Shown here: piece after piece, positions 48,567 through 59,200 of the stretch
Position numbering within the stretch: the first letter of the stretch is position 1
How the letters are laid out: every line of letters starts with the position of its first letter
Source of the DNA: Streptomyces sp. CB01373
GTDB taxonomy: Bacteria > Actinomycetota > Actinomycetes > Streptomycetales > Streptomycetaceae
Assembly (NCBI RefSeq): GCF_002803075.1
Contig: NZ_NNBK01000005.1
Coordinates: forward strand, 96,412 to 160,411
DNA length: 64,000 bases
Reading direction: 5' to 3'
Made by a program: the position numbers and the translations under genes
Notes under the pieces: model-generated
What the model was told of the DNA's origin: nothing
The model's input: the letters and a program-made list of their open reading frames with translations, nothing else
Databases searched by the model: none

Positions 48567-48762
48567 GTCAGCCCCTGCCTGAAGGTTTCCCGTTCCTGAA
48601 AGTTTCCGCCAGTCGGCGCCATCACCGCAGCTCCGTCAGTATTTCGCAGGCGTAGACCATCGGCAGACCCCGGGACCCCTTCCCAGGCTCCGGTCTACGT
48701 GCGTAGCTTCCGACATGCCCCGCATCCCCCCACCGAGCACCACCGAGCTTCGGAGGCACGTC

Positions 48763-49587
48763 ATGTCCGTGCACAGATCCGGAACGGCCCGCGTGCGGCG
48801 GCTCACCGCCGCGGGAACCCTGCTCGCCGCGTTCTCCCTGCTCCTCACCCTCCCGTCCGCCGCCGCCACCGCGCCCGCCCGTGGCTCCGCCCACATGGGC
48901 ATGGGCGTCGTGCAGCACGACGGCCGGGGCGGCACGCCGGCCGGCGGGAACACCGCCGTCGCCCAGACCGAGGGTGTCGACGTGGCCGGCTACCAGGGCA
49001 GCGTCGCCTGGTCCACGCTCTGGAGCAGCGGCGTCAGGTGGGCATACGCGAAGGCCACCGAGGGGACGTACTACACGAACCCCTCCTTCGCCCAGCAGTA
49101 CAACGGCTCGTACAACGTGGGCATGATCCGCGGCGCGTACCACTTCGCCACCCCGGACACCACGAGCGGCGCCGCCCAGGCCAACTACTTCGTCGACCAC
49201 GGCGGCGGCTGGTCCCGCGACGGCAGGACCCTGCCGGGCACCCTCGACATCGAGTGGAACCCGTACGGGGCCGCCTGCTACGGCAAGACGGCGAGCGCGA
49301 TGGTCAGTTGGATCGCCGACTTCCTGAACACCTACAAGGCCCGCACGGGCCGGGACGCCGTGATCTACACGGCCACGAGCTGGTGGACCGACTGCACCGG
49401 CAACTACGGCGGTTTCGCCGCCAACAACCCGCTGTGGATAGCCCGTTACGCCTCGGACCCGGGCACCCTGCCGGCCGGCTGGGGCTTCTACACCATGTGG
49501 CAGTACACCTCGTCAGGCCCGACGGTCGGCGACCACGACAAGTTCAACGGCGCCCTGGACCGGGTCCAGGCACTGGCCAACGGCTGA
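48763..49587 (+). CDS. Secreted GH25 muramidase (cellosyl-like lysozyme)
   Basis: This 274-residue protein has a signal peptide (cleavage after AAATA, about 38) and a GH25 barrel with catalytic-site motifs EGVDVAGYQG, YAKATEGTYY, IRGAYHFATP and TLDIEWNPYG. GH25 enzymes cut the MurNAc-GlcNAc bond and are often active on O-acetylated walls. ATG 48763 follows GGAGGCACGTC. The sequence ends at the barrel without a wall-binding domain. A strong hairpin follows. Confidence 0.93.
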   Translation: MSVHRSGTARVRRLTAAGTLLAAFSLLLTLPSAAATAPARGSAHMGMGVVQHDGRGGTPAGGNTAVAQTEGVDVAGYQGSVAWSTLWSSGVRWAYAKATEGTYYTNPSFAQQYNGSYNVGMIRGAYHFATPDTTSGAAQANYFVDHGGGWSRDGRTLPGTLDIEWNPYGAACYGKTASAMVSWIADFLNTYKARTGRDAVIYTATSWWTDCTGNYGGFAANNPLWIARYASDPGTLPAGWGFYTMWQYTSSGPTVGDHDKFNGALDRVQALANG

Positions 49588-49703
49588 CGGCTGACGCCGC
49601 CGCGGAACTCCCCGGCCGAGGGCAGGGGGTCGCCCCCGGCCGGGGCCCCGGGGCCCGCCCGGCACGAGCGCGGCGGCCCACACCGAGCGCACCCCGGGAA
49701 ACA

Positions 49704-49747
49704 CCCGGCCGGACCACCGCGGCTTGTGGCGCGGTGGTCCGGCCGGG
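49704..49747. terminator. Strong 18-bp hairpin between the GH25 gene and lon
   Basis: CCCGGCCGGACCACCGCG pairs perfectly with CGCGGTGGTCCGGCCGGG, loop of eight bases. It separates the convergent GH25 and lon genes and can serve both. Confidence 0.85.
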
Positions 49748-49762
49748 CGCGGCTCCGCCGGG

Positions 49763-52195
49763 TCACGCGGCGGCCGGGATCTCCTGTGAGGCGCCGTTGG
49801 TCGCCGGGGCGAGGGCCAGGTCCAGGACCTGGCGGACGTCCGTGACGGTGTGGACGTCGAGCCGGTCCAGGACCTCCGCCGGGACGTCGTCCAGGTCGGG
49901 CTCGTTGCGCTTGGGGATGACCACCGTGGTCACACCCGCGCGATGGGCTGCGAGCAGCTTCTGCTTGACGCCGCCGATGGGCAGGACACGGCCCGTCAGC
50001 GAGACCTCGCCGGTCATCGCCACGTCCGTGCGGACCAGGCGGCCGGACAGGAGCGAGGCGAGCGCGGTCGTCATGGTGATGCCCGCGCTCGGACCGTCCT
50101 TCGGCACCGCGCCCGCCGGGAAGTGGATGTGCACGCCCCGGTCCTTCAGATCGCCCACGGGCAGCTCCAGCTCGGCGCCGTGGCTGCGCAGGAAGCTCAG
50201 CGCGATCTGTGCGGACTCCTTCATCACGTCGCCCAGCTGGCCGGTCAGGGTCAGCCCGGCCGCACCCGTCTCCGGGTCCGCCAGGGACGCCTCGACGAAG
50301 AGGACGTCGCCCCCGGCCCCGGTGACCGCGAGGCCCGTCGCCACACCCGGGACGGACGTACGCCGCTCGGCCGGATCCTGCGCGGACTCCGGAACGTGGT
50401 GCGGACGACCGATCAGTCCCCGCAGCTCATCGTCGGTGACGGTGAACGGCAGCTCCTGCTCGCCCAGTTCGTGCTGGGCCGCGATCTTGCGCAGCAGCCG
50501 CGCGATGGACCGCTCCAGGGTCCGCACGCCCGCCTCACGCGTGTACTCGCCGGCGATCCTGCGCAGCGCGCCCTCCTCGATCGTCACCTCGTCCTGGCGC
50601 AGACCGGCACGCTCGAGCTGGCGCGGAAGCAGGTGGTCGCGGGCGATGACGACCTTCTCGTCCTCCGTGTAGCCGTCCAGGCGGACGATCTCCATCCGGT
50701 CGGCCAGCGCCTCCGGGATCGCCTCCAGCACGTTGGCCGTGGCCAGGAAGACGACGTCGGACAGGTCCAGCTCCACCTCCAGGTAGTGGTCCCGGAAGGT
50801 GTGGTTCTGCGCCGGGTCCAGGACCTCGAGCAGTGCCGCGGCCGGGTCGCCGCGGAAGTCGGAGCCCACCTTGTCGATCTCGTCGAGCAGGACCACCGGG
50901 TTCATCGACCCGGCCTCCTTGACGGCGCGCACGATCCGCCCGGGAAGCGCGCCCACGTACGTACGCCGGTGGCCGCGGATCTCCGCCTCGTCCCGGACGC
51001 CGCCCAGGGCGACGCGCACGAACTTGCGGCCCATGGCGTGGGCGACGGACTCGCCGAGGCTGGTCTTGCCCACGCCGGGCGGCCCGACGAGCGCGAGCAC
51101 GGCTCCGCCGCGCCGCCCGCCGATCACGCCGAGGCCCCGGTCGCCGCGCCGCTTGCGCACCGCCAGGTACTCGGTGATCCGCTCCTTCACGTCCTCGAGG
51201 CCCGCGTGCTCGGCATCCAGTACCGCTCTGGCGCCCTGGATGTCGTAGGCGGAAGCGCTGTCATCGGTCCGCTCGTTCCACGGCATGCCGAGGACCGTGT
51301 CGAGCCAGGTGCGGATCCAGGAGCCCTCGGGCGAGGCGTCGGAGGACCGCTCCAGCTTGTCGACCTCCTTGAGCGCGGCCTCCCGGACCTTCTCGGGCAG
51401 GTCGGCGGCCTCGACACGGGCGCGGTAGTCGTCGGACTCCTCGCCGTCGCTCTCGCCGTTCAGTTCGCGCAGTTCCTTGCGGACGGCCTCCAGCTGGCGG
51501 CGCAGCAGGAACTCGCGCTGCTGCTTGTCGACGCCCTCCTGGACGTCCTTGGCGATGGATTCGGCCACGTCCTGCTCGGCGAGGTGGTCGCGCAGTTGCC
51601 GGGTGGCGAGCCTGAGGCGGGCCACCGGGTCGGCGGTCTCCAGCAGCTCGACCTTCTGCTCGGTGGTCAGGAAGGGCGAGTAGCCGGAGTTGTCGGCGAG
51701 CGCGGAGACGTCGTCGATGGCCTGCACACGGTCGACGACCTGCCAGGCGCCGCGCCCCCGCAGCCAGGCGGTGGCGAGCGCCTTGTACTCCTTCATCAGG
51801 TCGGCGACCTGGCCGGGCGCCGGCTCGGGCACGTTCTCGTCGATCCGGGTCCCCTCGACCCACAGCGCGGCGCCGGGGCCGGTGGTCCCGGCTCCGATCC
51901 GCACCCGGCCGCGCCCGCGGATGAGCGCGCCCGGGTCGCCGTCGGCCAGGCGGCCCACCTGTTCGACCGTGCCCAGTACACCGGTCCTGGCGTACGTCCC
52001 TTCGACCCTCGGCACCAGCAGCACCCTGGGTTTGCCCGGCTCGTCACGCGCGGCGGCCTGCGCGGCCTCCACCGCGGCCCGTACCTCGGCGTCGCTCAGA
52101 TCCAGCGGAACCACCATCCCGGGGAGCACGACCTCGTCGTCGAGCGGCAGCACGGGCAGGGTGAGCGGTGTGAACTCGGTGGACTCAGCAGCCAT
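49763..52195 (-). CDS. lon: Lon ATP-dependent protease
   Basis: This 810-residue protein has the Lon N-domain and AAA+ module (Walker A GPPGVGKTS, Walker B VVLLDEIDK, sensor region GDPAAALLEVLD). The Ser-Lys dyad proteolytic domain has PKDGPSAGITM and the Lys region GGVKQKLLAAHRAG. It degrades misfolded and regulatory proteins in the cytoplasm. ATG 52195 follows AAGGGGAG; an in-frame upstream ATG at 52216 is less likely because it falls in the HspR-type operator. Stress induction through HspR is expected. Confidence 0.96.
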   Translation of the reverse strand: MAAESTEFTPLTLPVLPLDDEVVLPGMVVPLDLSDAEVRAAVEAAQAAARDEPGKPRVLLVPRVEGTYARTGVLGTVEQVGRLADGDPGALIRGRGRVRIGAGTTGPGAALWVEGTRIDENVPEPAPGQVADLMKEYKALATAWLRGRGAWQVVDRVQAIDDVSALADNSGYSPFLTTEQKVELLETADPVARLRLATRQLRDHLAEQDVAESIAKDVQEGVDKQQREFLLRRQLEAVRKELRELNGESDGEESDDYRARVEAADLPEKVREAALKEVDKLERSSDASPEGSWIRTWLDTVLGMPWNERTDDSASAYDIQGARAVLDAEHAGLEDVKERITEYLAVRKRRGDRGLGVIGGRRGGAVLALVGPPGVGKTSLGESVAHAMGRKFVRVALGGVRDEAEIRGHRRTYVGALPGRIVRAVKEAGSMNPVVLLDEIDKVGSDFRGDPAAALLEVLDPAQNHTFRDHYLEVELDLSDVVFLATANVLEAIPEALADRMEIVRLDGYTEDEKVVIARDHLLPRQLERAGLRQDEVTIEEGALRRIAGEYTREAGVRTLERSIARLLRKIAAQHELGEQELPFTVTDDELRGLIGRPHHVPESAQDPAERRTSVPGVATGLAVTGAGGDVLFVEASLADPETGAAGLTLTGQLGDVMKESAQIALSFLRSHGAELELPVGDLKDRGVHIHFPAGAVPKDGPSAGITMTTALASLLSGRLVRTDVAMTGEVSLTGRVLPIGGVKQKLLAAHRAGVTTVVIPKRNEPDLDDVPAEVLDRLDVHTVTDVRQVLDLALAPATNGASQEIPAAA

Positions 52196-52217
52196 GATCT
52201 CCCCTTCGGCAGTCAAG

Positions 52218-52236
52218 TTGAGTTATGCCGACTCAA
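52218..52236 (-). promoter_or_regulatory. HAIR-type operator (HspR) upstream of lon
   Basis: TTGAGT (52218-52223), seven bases, ACTCAA (52231-52236) matches the HAIR consensus CTTGAGT-N7-ACTCAAG at all inner positions. HspR control of lon is established in Streptomyces. The site lies 23 bases upstream of the lon start. Confidence 0.85.
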
Positions 52237-52284
52237 TGCGTGGGGCGGATCGATTGTTCCCCGACACCTGTTCGCTCTGAGCGA

Positions 52285-53088
52285 TCACTCAGCGGCACGT
52301 GCCCGGCGCCAGCGGCGTATCACCGGCCACGTCGCCACGCCGAGCCCCACCGCGATCAGATGGCCACAGCTCGTCATCGGGTCGACGAAGCCCGTCAGGT
52401 CCTGGACCAGCAGGGCCACGAACACGAGGAGCAGGGGCCAGCGCAGCCAGGGCGTGAGCAGACCGGCCAGGGCGCCGAGGCTGGCCGCGACACCGAAGCT
52501 GATGCCGTAGTCGAGGCGGTGCGCCGAACTGCCCGGCAGGCGGCCCGCGAGCACCGCGAGCCCGACGGGGACCTCGGTGGCGAGGGTGGCCAGCACGTGC
52601 CCGAACAGGAACACACCGGCGGTACGCAGTCCGCCTATCCGCCGCTCCAGCGCGGTGAGCACGAGCAGGAAGCAGAGGGAGTACGCCGACACGACGCCGC
52701 CCGCGATCCACAGCGCGCTGGCGGGCAGCACCAGCAGGGGCGCCCGCACCAGATGGGCGACGTCCGTGCTGGAGCTCTGCTGCAGGGCGTCCACCACCGC
52801 GGGATCGGCGTACCGGGCGACGAGCGAGGTGACGGCGAGCAGGGCCGTGTACCCGAAGGTGAACGGGGTGCCCGTGGGGCTGGGCAGCAGCCGCCACGGA
52901 CGCAGACCGCGCAGCGCCGCGGCGGGCCGCGCCGAGCGAGCCGGCTCCCCACCCGCGTCCACCGGGGCGGCGTCGCCCGCCCGCTGCTGCGGCATCCCGT
53001 CAAGCGCCTGCGGCGCCTGCGCCGGAGGCTGAGGCGACCCCGAAGGCGGCGGCGAGTCCGGGGGGCCGGCCGTCGCGGTCCGATCCAC
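52285..53088 (-). CDS. Rhomboid-like integral membrane protein
   Basis: This protein of 267 residues has a Pro/Ala-rich cytoplasmic N-terminus (1-65), then six membrane segments. The arrangement resembles rhomboid-like proteins, but the GxSG serine motif is not clear: the region reads DYGISFGVAASLGALAG. A histidine lies in TSCGHLIAVGLG. It may be an inactive relative. GTG 53088 follows GGAAGGAG; an ATG at 53145 would add 19 residues. It lies next to lon, head-to-tail. Confidence 0.78.
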   Translation of the reverse strand: MDRTATAGPPDSPPPSGSPQPPAQAPQALDGMPQQRAGDAAPVDAGGEPARSARPAAALRGLRPWRLLPSPTGTPFTFGYTALLAVTSLVARYADPAVVDALQQSSSTDVAHLVRAPLLVLPASALWIAGGVVSAYSLCFLLVLTALERRIGGLRTAGVFLFGHVLATLATEVPVGLAVLAGRLPGSSAHRLDYGISFGVAASLGALAGLLTPWLRWPLLLVFVALLVQDLTGFVDPMTSCGHLIAVGLGVATWPVIRRWRRARAAE

Positions 53089-53298
53089 GGTGCGGCGCTC
53101 CTTCCGTCGCGCCCCACACTTCGTGCCCCCGGCGCCCCTGTCCATGACCGACGCCACCCGCGCGGCGATTCTCAGCAACCTATTAAGTTCCCGGCGGCCC
53201 CCGCGACCCGGACACCCCGGCGGCGCGCCGGGCGCTCGCACACGGGTGTCACCCCTAATTCATGCGGGCTTACGGGCCCGTTGGGGCAGGATGACCCC

Positions 53299-53976
53299 AT
53301 GACCGGCTCCTACGACGCCCCCGAGGTGCTGGACCGCCGCGAGGGCCCCTACGGCGAGGTCGTGCTGCGCCGGCACGGGGCGCTGCTGCAGATCATCGCC
53401 AACGGCTGCTTCCTGATGGACACCTCCGACGGGCGCTCCGAGCGCCTCCTGGTCGACGCGGCGCTGGCCGCGCTGCCGGAGCGGCGGGCGCCGAGCGTGC
53501 TGATCGGCGGCCTCGGCGTCGGCTTCTCACTCGCGCACGCCGCGGCGGACCCGCACTGGGGACGGATCACTGTTGTCGAACGCGAACGCGCGATCATCGA
53601 CTGGCACCGCGACGGCGCCCTCGCCGAGCTGACCGCGGACGCGCTGGCCGACCCGCGCACCGAGGTCGTGGAAGGCGACATGGTCGCCTACGTCAATGAG
53701 ACATACGACACGTTCGACGCGCTGTGCCTGGACATCGACAACGGCCCCGACTGGACGGTCACCGAGGACAACGAGGAGCTGTACGGGCCGGCCGGACTGG
53801 CAAGCTGCTCAAGGGCGTTGAGGCCCGGCGGGGTGCTCGCGGTGTGGTCCGCGAAGCCATCCGCGGAATTTGAAGGAACCTTGCGGAATGTCGGATTCCG
53901 GCAGGTGCGCACCGAAGAGGTCCCCGTTGCCCGGGGCGTTCCGGACGTCGTGCACCTCGCGGTCCGACCTGGATAG
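53299..53976 (+). CDS. Spermidine-synthase-like methyltransferase-fold protein
   Basis: This 225-residue protein has the spermidine/spermine synthase-like Rossmann fold: YGEVVLRRHGALLQIIANGC, then VLIGGLGVGFSLAHA (glycine loop) and ITVVERERAIIDWH with the acidic residue that binds the nucleoside, and LCLDIDNGPDW. It lacks part of the polyamine-binding N-domain, so the reaction is unknown; related proteins are often annotated as spermine synthase. ATG 53299 is preferred. It is a single gene before the two-component pair. Confidence 0.85.
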   Translation: MTGSYDAPEVLDRREGPYGEVVLRRHGALLQIIANGCFLMDTSDGRSERLLVDAALAALPERRAPSVLIGGLGVGFSLAHAAADPHWGRITVVERERAIIDWHRDGALAELTADALADPRTEVVEGDMVAYVNETYDTFDALCLDIDNGPDWTVTEDNEELYGPAGLASCSRALRPGGVLAVWSAKPSAEFEGTLRNVGFRQVRTEEVPVARGVPDVVHLAVRPG

Positions 53977-54098
53977 CAAAGGCGCGGCCGGTCCCCGTAC
54001 GCTGCTCCCCTGGCGCCGATCATTCAAGCGTCAATCGCAACTACGCGCAGTCAAGGGATCACCCCACGGATTCCGGAAAGCACACTCAGGGGCGGGCG

Positions 54099-54836
54099 AT
54101 GGAGCAGACACACACCGCGCACAACGGCACGACGGCCACCCCGGGCGCTCAGCGCCGGGTCCTGGTGGTCGAGGACGACCAGACCATCATGGATGCCATC
54201 GCCACCCGCCTGCGCGCCGAGGGATTCCTCGTGCAGACCGCGGGCGACGGCCCGGCAGCCGTCGACACCGCCGAGGCCTGGCAGCCGGACCTGCTGATCC
54301 TCGACATCATGCTGCCCGGCTTCGACGGCCTGGAGGTCTGCCGCCGCGTGCAGGCCCAGCGTCCGGTGCCGGTGATGATGCTCACCGCGCGGGACGACGA
54401 GACCGACATGCTGGTCGGCCTCGGGGTCGGCGCCGACGACTACATGACCAAGCCGTTCTCGATGCGGGAGCTGGCCGCACGCGTGCATGTGCTGCTGCGC
54501 CGCATGGAGCGGGCCGCGCTGGCCGCGGCGACCCCGCGCAGCGGCATACTGCGCCTGGGCGAGCTGGAGATCGACCACGCCCAGCGCCGGGTGCGCGTGC
54601 GCGGCGAGGACGTCCACCTCACGCCCACCGAGTTCGACCTGCTGGTGTGCCTGGCGAACACCCCGCGCGCGGTGCTCTCGCGCGAGCAGCTGCTTGCGGA
54701 GGTGTGGGACTGGGCGGACGCCTCCGGCACCCGGACCGTGGACAGCCACATCAAGGCGCTGCGCCGGAAGATCGGCGCGGAGCGGATCCGCACGGTGCAC
54801 GGCGTGGGCTACGCCCTGGAGACACCGACGCCATGA
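54099..54836 (+). CDS. OmpR/PhoB-family response regulator
   Basis: This 245-residue protein has a receiver domain with acidic pocket VVEDD, phosphorylation Asp in LLILDIMLPG, Thr in LTARDDE and Lys in MTKPFS. An OmpR-type winged helix follows (TPTEFDLLVCLA, TVDSHIKALRRKIG). It is controlled by the histidine kinase directly downstream with which it overlaps by ATGA, forming a standard pair. Targets are unknown. ATG 54099 is preferred. Confidence 0.95.
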   Translation: MEQTHTAHNGTTATPGAQRRVLVVEDDQTIMDAIATRLRAEGFLVQTAGDGPAAVDTAEAWQPDLLILDIMLPGFDGLEVCRRVQAQRPVPVMMLTARDDETDMLVGLGVGADDYMTKPFSMRELAARVHVLLRRMERAALAAATPRSGILRLGELEIDHAQRRVRVRGEDVHLTPTEFDLLVCLANTPRAVLSREQLLAEVWDWADASGTRTVDSHIKALRRKIGAERIRTVHGVGYALETPTP

Positions 54837-55939
54837 GGGACGGGCCGGCCGCACGGAGGAACCAGGGCGAGCCCTGGGGTGGCGTACGCCCGTTCTCGAT
54901 CAAGACCAAGCTGGGCGCACTGGTCGTCATATCGGTGCTGATCACCACGGGTCTGCTGCTGATCGCCGTGCGCACGGCGACGGAGCTGCGGTTCATCACG
55001 GTCTTCTCGATGATCGCCACGCTGCTCATCACGCAGTTCGTGGCGCACTCGCTCACCGCGCCGCTGGACGAGATGAACACGGTGGCCCGCTCCATCTCGC
55101 ACGGCGACTACACGCGCCGGGTGCGCGAGAACCGCCGGGACGAGCTGGGCGACCTGGCCCAGACGATCAACCGCATGGCCGACGACCTGGAGGCCGAGGA
55201 CCGCCAGCGCAAGGAGCTGGTGGCGAACGTCTCGCACGAGCTGCGCACGCCCATCGCGGGCCTGCGCGCGGTGCTGGAGAACATCGTCGACGGGGTCACG
55301 GAGGCCGACCCCGAGACCATGCGCACGGCGCTGAAGCAGACCGAGCGGCTGGGCCGGCTGGTGGAGACGCTCCTTGACCTGTCCCGGCTGGACAACGGCG
55401 TGGTGCCGCTCAAGCTGCGCCGCTTCGAGGTGTGGCCCTACCTGGCGGGCGTGCTGAAGGAGGCCAACATGGTCGCCTCGGCCCGCGCGGGCATCGCCTC
55501 CGGCTCCGGCAGCCACACCCGTACGGACGTCCATCTGCACCTGGACGTCTTCCCGTCCGACCTGACCGCGCACGCCGACCCCGAGCGCATCCACCAGGTG
55601 GTCGCCAACCTGATCGACAACGCGGTCAAGCACAGCCCGCCGCACGGGCGCGTGACGGTGAAGGCGCGGCGCGGCGCGCGGCCGCACTCGCTGGAGCTCG
55701 AGGTCCTGGACGAGGGGCCCGGCATCCCGCGTTCGGAGTGGCACCGCGTCTTCGAGCGTTTCGACCGGGGCGCGGTGCACCGGCCGCACGGTCCGGGCAG
55801 CGACGGCGGCACCGGACTCGGTCTGGCGATCGCCCGCTGGGCGGTGGACCTGCACGGCGGCCGGATCGGTGTGGCCGAATCCGAGCGGGGCTGCCGGATC
55901 CTTGTCACTCTTCCGGGTCTGCCGTCTTTGCCAAGTTGA
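54833..55939 (+). CDS. Sensor histidine kinase paired with the upstream regulator
   Basis: This 368-residue protein has two adjacent membrane segments near 28-47 and 53-72 with almost no external loop, then a HAMP linker, an H-box LVANVSHELRTPIAGL, N-box NLIDNAVKHSP and G-boxes DEGPGIP and GTGLGLAIA. The short external loop suggests it senses a membrane-borne or intracellular signal. It phosphorylates the response regulator encoded upstream. About 280 bases separate it from kgd, with no terminator that I trust. Confidence 0.94.
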   Translation: MRDGPAARRNQGEPWGGVRPFSIKTKLGALVVISVLITTGLLLIAVRTATELRFITVFSMIATLLITQFVAHSLTAPLDEMNTVARSISHGDYTRRVRENRRDELGDLAQTINRMADDLEAEDRQRKELVANVSHELRTPIAGLRAVLENIVDGVTEADPETMRTALKQTERLGRLVETLLDLSRLDNGVVPLKLRRFEVWPYLAGVLKEANMVASARAGIASGSGSHTRTDVHLHLDVFPSDLTAHADPERIHQVVANLIDNAVKHSPPHGRVTVKARRGARPHSLELEVLDEGPGIPRSEWHRVFERFDRGAVHRPHGPGSDGGTGLGLAIARWAVDLHGGRIGVAESERGCRILVTLPGLPSLPS

Positions 55940-56221
55940 CGTAAAGTTCGATCGCGAACCCCAAGATCCACGAGCATCCCCGCAGGCGGACACGTGTGAT
56001 CAGGCAGGGGCCTGCATCCCACAGGGGTCAGGCCCGGGTCCCCCCTTCCCTGGCGCAGCGGAACTACGCTTGTTTCCCGCCATTTCAAGTCCCGAAACCC
56101 AGGTTTTGATGTGACTTACATGACGAAGGAGTGGCCCGACCTGACCTTCCCCCTCTCGGGGGCGTAGCCTTTATTCCCGCTGTCCATCATTCTTGTGAAG
56201 CGGAAGAGGGCGGTTGCCGCC

Positions 56222-59200
56222 GTGTCGCCACAGTCCCCCAGTAACTCGAGCATCTCGACCGACACCGACCAAGCCGGGAAGACCTCCGCGGCTGCGTTCG
56301 GTGCCAATGAGTGGCTCGTCGACGAGATCTATCAGCAGTACCTCCAGGACCCGAACTCCGTAGACCGCGCCTGGTGGGACTTCTTCGCCGACTACAAGCC
56401 GGGGGCCGCAGCCCCGCAGGCTCCGGCGGGTACCGCGGCCGCGGGGGCCGCGGAGACCACCACCCCGGCTCAGGCGGCGCCCGCCGCCGCGCCGGCCGCC
56501 CCTGCCAGGCCCGCTCCCCAGGCCGCCGCGCCGGCCGCTCCCGTGCAGCCCCCGGCCGCCCCCCGGCCCGCGGCCGCCGCTCCGGCGCCCGCGAAGCCCG
56601 CGGCTCAGGCCCCGGCGCCGGCGAAGCCCGCCGTCGAGGCTCCCGCCGGTCCGGAGCTCGTCACGCTGCGCGGCCCCTCCGCCGCGGTCGCGAAGAACAT
56701 GAGCGCCTCGCTGGAGCTGCCCACGGCCACGTCCGTGCGCGCCGTCCCGGTGAAGCTGCTGTTCGACAACCGCATCGTCATCAACAACCACCTCAAGCGG
56801 GCTCGCGGCGGGAAGATCTCCTTCACGCACATCATCGGCTACGCGATGGTCCAGGCCATCAAGCAGATGCCGTCGATGAACTGGTCCTTCGCGCAGAAGG
56901 ACGGCAAGCCCACGCTGGTCAAGCCGGACCACGTCAACCTCGGCCTGGCCATCGACCTGGTGAAGCCCAACGGCGACCGCCAGCTCGTCGTGGCCGCCAT
57001 CAAGAAGGCCGAGACGCTGAACTTCTTCGAGTTCTGGCAGGCCTACGAGGACATCGTCCGTCGCGCCCGCGACAACAAGCTGACGATGGACGACTTCACC
57101 GGCGTCACCGTCTCCCTCACCAACCCCGGCGGTCTCGGCACGGTCCACTCCGTGCCGCGGCTGATGCCCGGCCAGTCGGTGATCATGGGCGTCGGCTCCA
57201 TGGACTACCCGGCGGAGTTCCAGGGCACCTCCCAGGACACCCTGAACAAGCTCGGCATCTCCAAGGTCATGACGCTCACGTCGACCTACGACCACCGGGT
57301 CATCCAGGGCGCCGCCTCCGGCGAGTTCCTGCGCGCCGTCGCCAACCTGCTGCTCGGCGAGCACGACTTCTACGACGACATCTTCAAGTCGCTGCGCATC
57401 CCCTACGAGCCGGTCCGCTGGCTCAAGGACATCGACGCCTCGCACGACGACGACGTCACGAAGGCCGCCCGCGTCTTCGAGCTGATCCACTCCTACCGGG
57501 TCCGCGGCCACGTCATGGCCGACACCGACCCGCTGGAGTACCAGCAGCGCAAGCACCCCGACCTGGACATCACCGAGCACGGGCTCACCCTGTGGGACCT
57601 GGAGCGCGACTTCGCGGTCGGCGGCTTCGCCGGCAAGACGCTGATGAAGCTGCGCGACATCCTCGGCGTGCTGCGCGACTCGTACTGCCGCACGGTCGGC
57701 ATCGAGTTCATGCACATCCAGGACCCCAGGCAGCGCAGGTGGATCCAGGACCGTGTGGAGCGCCCGCACTCGAAGCCGGAGCGCGAGGAGCAGCTGCGCA
57801 TCCTGCGCCGGCTGAACGCGGCCGAGGCCTTCGAGACCTTCCTGCAGACGAAGTACGTCGGCCAGAAGCGGTTCTCCCTGGAGGGCGGCGAGTCCGTCAT
57901 CCCGCTGCTCGACGCGGTCATCGACTCGGCGGCCGAGTCCCGCCTGGACGAGGTCGTCATCGGCATGGCCCACCGCGGCCGCCTCAACGTCCTGGCCAAC
58001 ATCGTCGGCAAGTCGTACGCGCAGATCTTCCGCGAGTTCGAGGGCAACCTCGACCCGAAGTCGATGCACGGCTCCGGCGACGTGAAGTACCACCTGGGCG
58101 CCGAGGGCACGTTCACCGGCCTGGACGGCGAGCAGATCAACGTCTCGCTGGTGGCCAACCCCTCCCACCTGGAGGCGGTGGACCCGGTCCTGGAGGGCGT
58201 CTCCCGCGCCAAGCAGGACATCATCAACAAGGGCGGCACGGACTTCACGGTCCTGCCGGTGGCCATCCACGGCGACGCGGCCTTCGCGGGCCAGGGCGTG
58301 GTGGCCGAGACCCTGAACATGTCGCAGCTGCGGGGCTACCGCACCGGCGGCACGGTCCACATCGTCATCAACAACCAGGTCGGCTTCACGGCCGCCCCGG
58401 AGTCCTCGCGTTCCTCCATGTACGCGACGGACGTGGCGAGGATGATCGAGGCCCCGATCTTCCACGTGAACGGCGACGACCCGGAGGCCGTGGTCCGCGT
58501 GGCGCGGCTCGCCTTCGAGTTCCGCCAGGCGTTCAACAAGGACGTGGTGATCGACCTCATCTGCTACCGCCGCCGCGGTCACAACGAGTCGGACAACCCG
58601 GCCTTCACCCAGCCGCTGATGTACGACCTGATCGACAAGAAGCGCTCGGTGCGCAAGCTCTACACCGAGTCGCTGATCGGCCGGGGCGACATCACCCTGG
58701 AAGAGGCCGAGCAGGCACTGCAGGACTACCAGGGTCAGCTGGAGAAGGTCTTCACCGAGGTCCGCGAGGCCACCGCCCAGCCGGCCTCCGGTGACGTCCA
58801 GGCACCGCAGGACGGCTTCCCGGTCGCGGTCTCCACGGCCGTCTCCGCCGAGGTCGTCAAGCGCATCGCCGAGTCCCAGGTCAACATCCCCGACCACATC
58901 ACCGTCCACCCGCGGCTGCTGCCGCAGCTCCAGCGCCGGGCGGCGATGGTCGAGGACGGCACGATCGACTGGGGCATGGGCGAGACCCTCGCCATCGGCT
59001 CGCTGCTCCTGGAGGGCGTCCCGGTCCGGCTGTCCGGCCAGGACTCCCGCCGCGGCACCTTCGGCCAGCGGCACGCGGTGATCATCGACCGCGAGACGGG
59101 CGAGGACTTCACCCCGCTGCTGTACCTGTCCGAGGACCAGGCCCGGTACAACGTCTACGACTCGCTGCTGTCCGAGTACGCGGCGATGGGCTTCGAGTAC

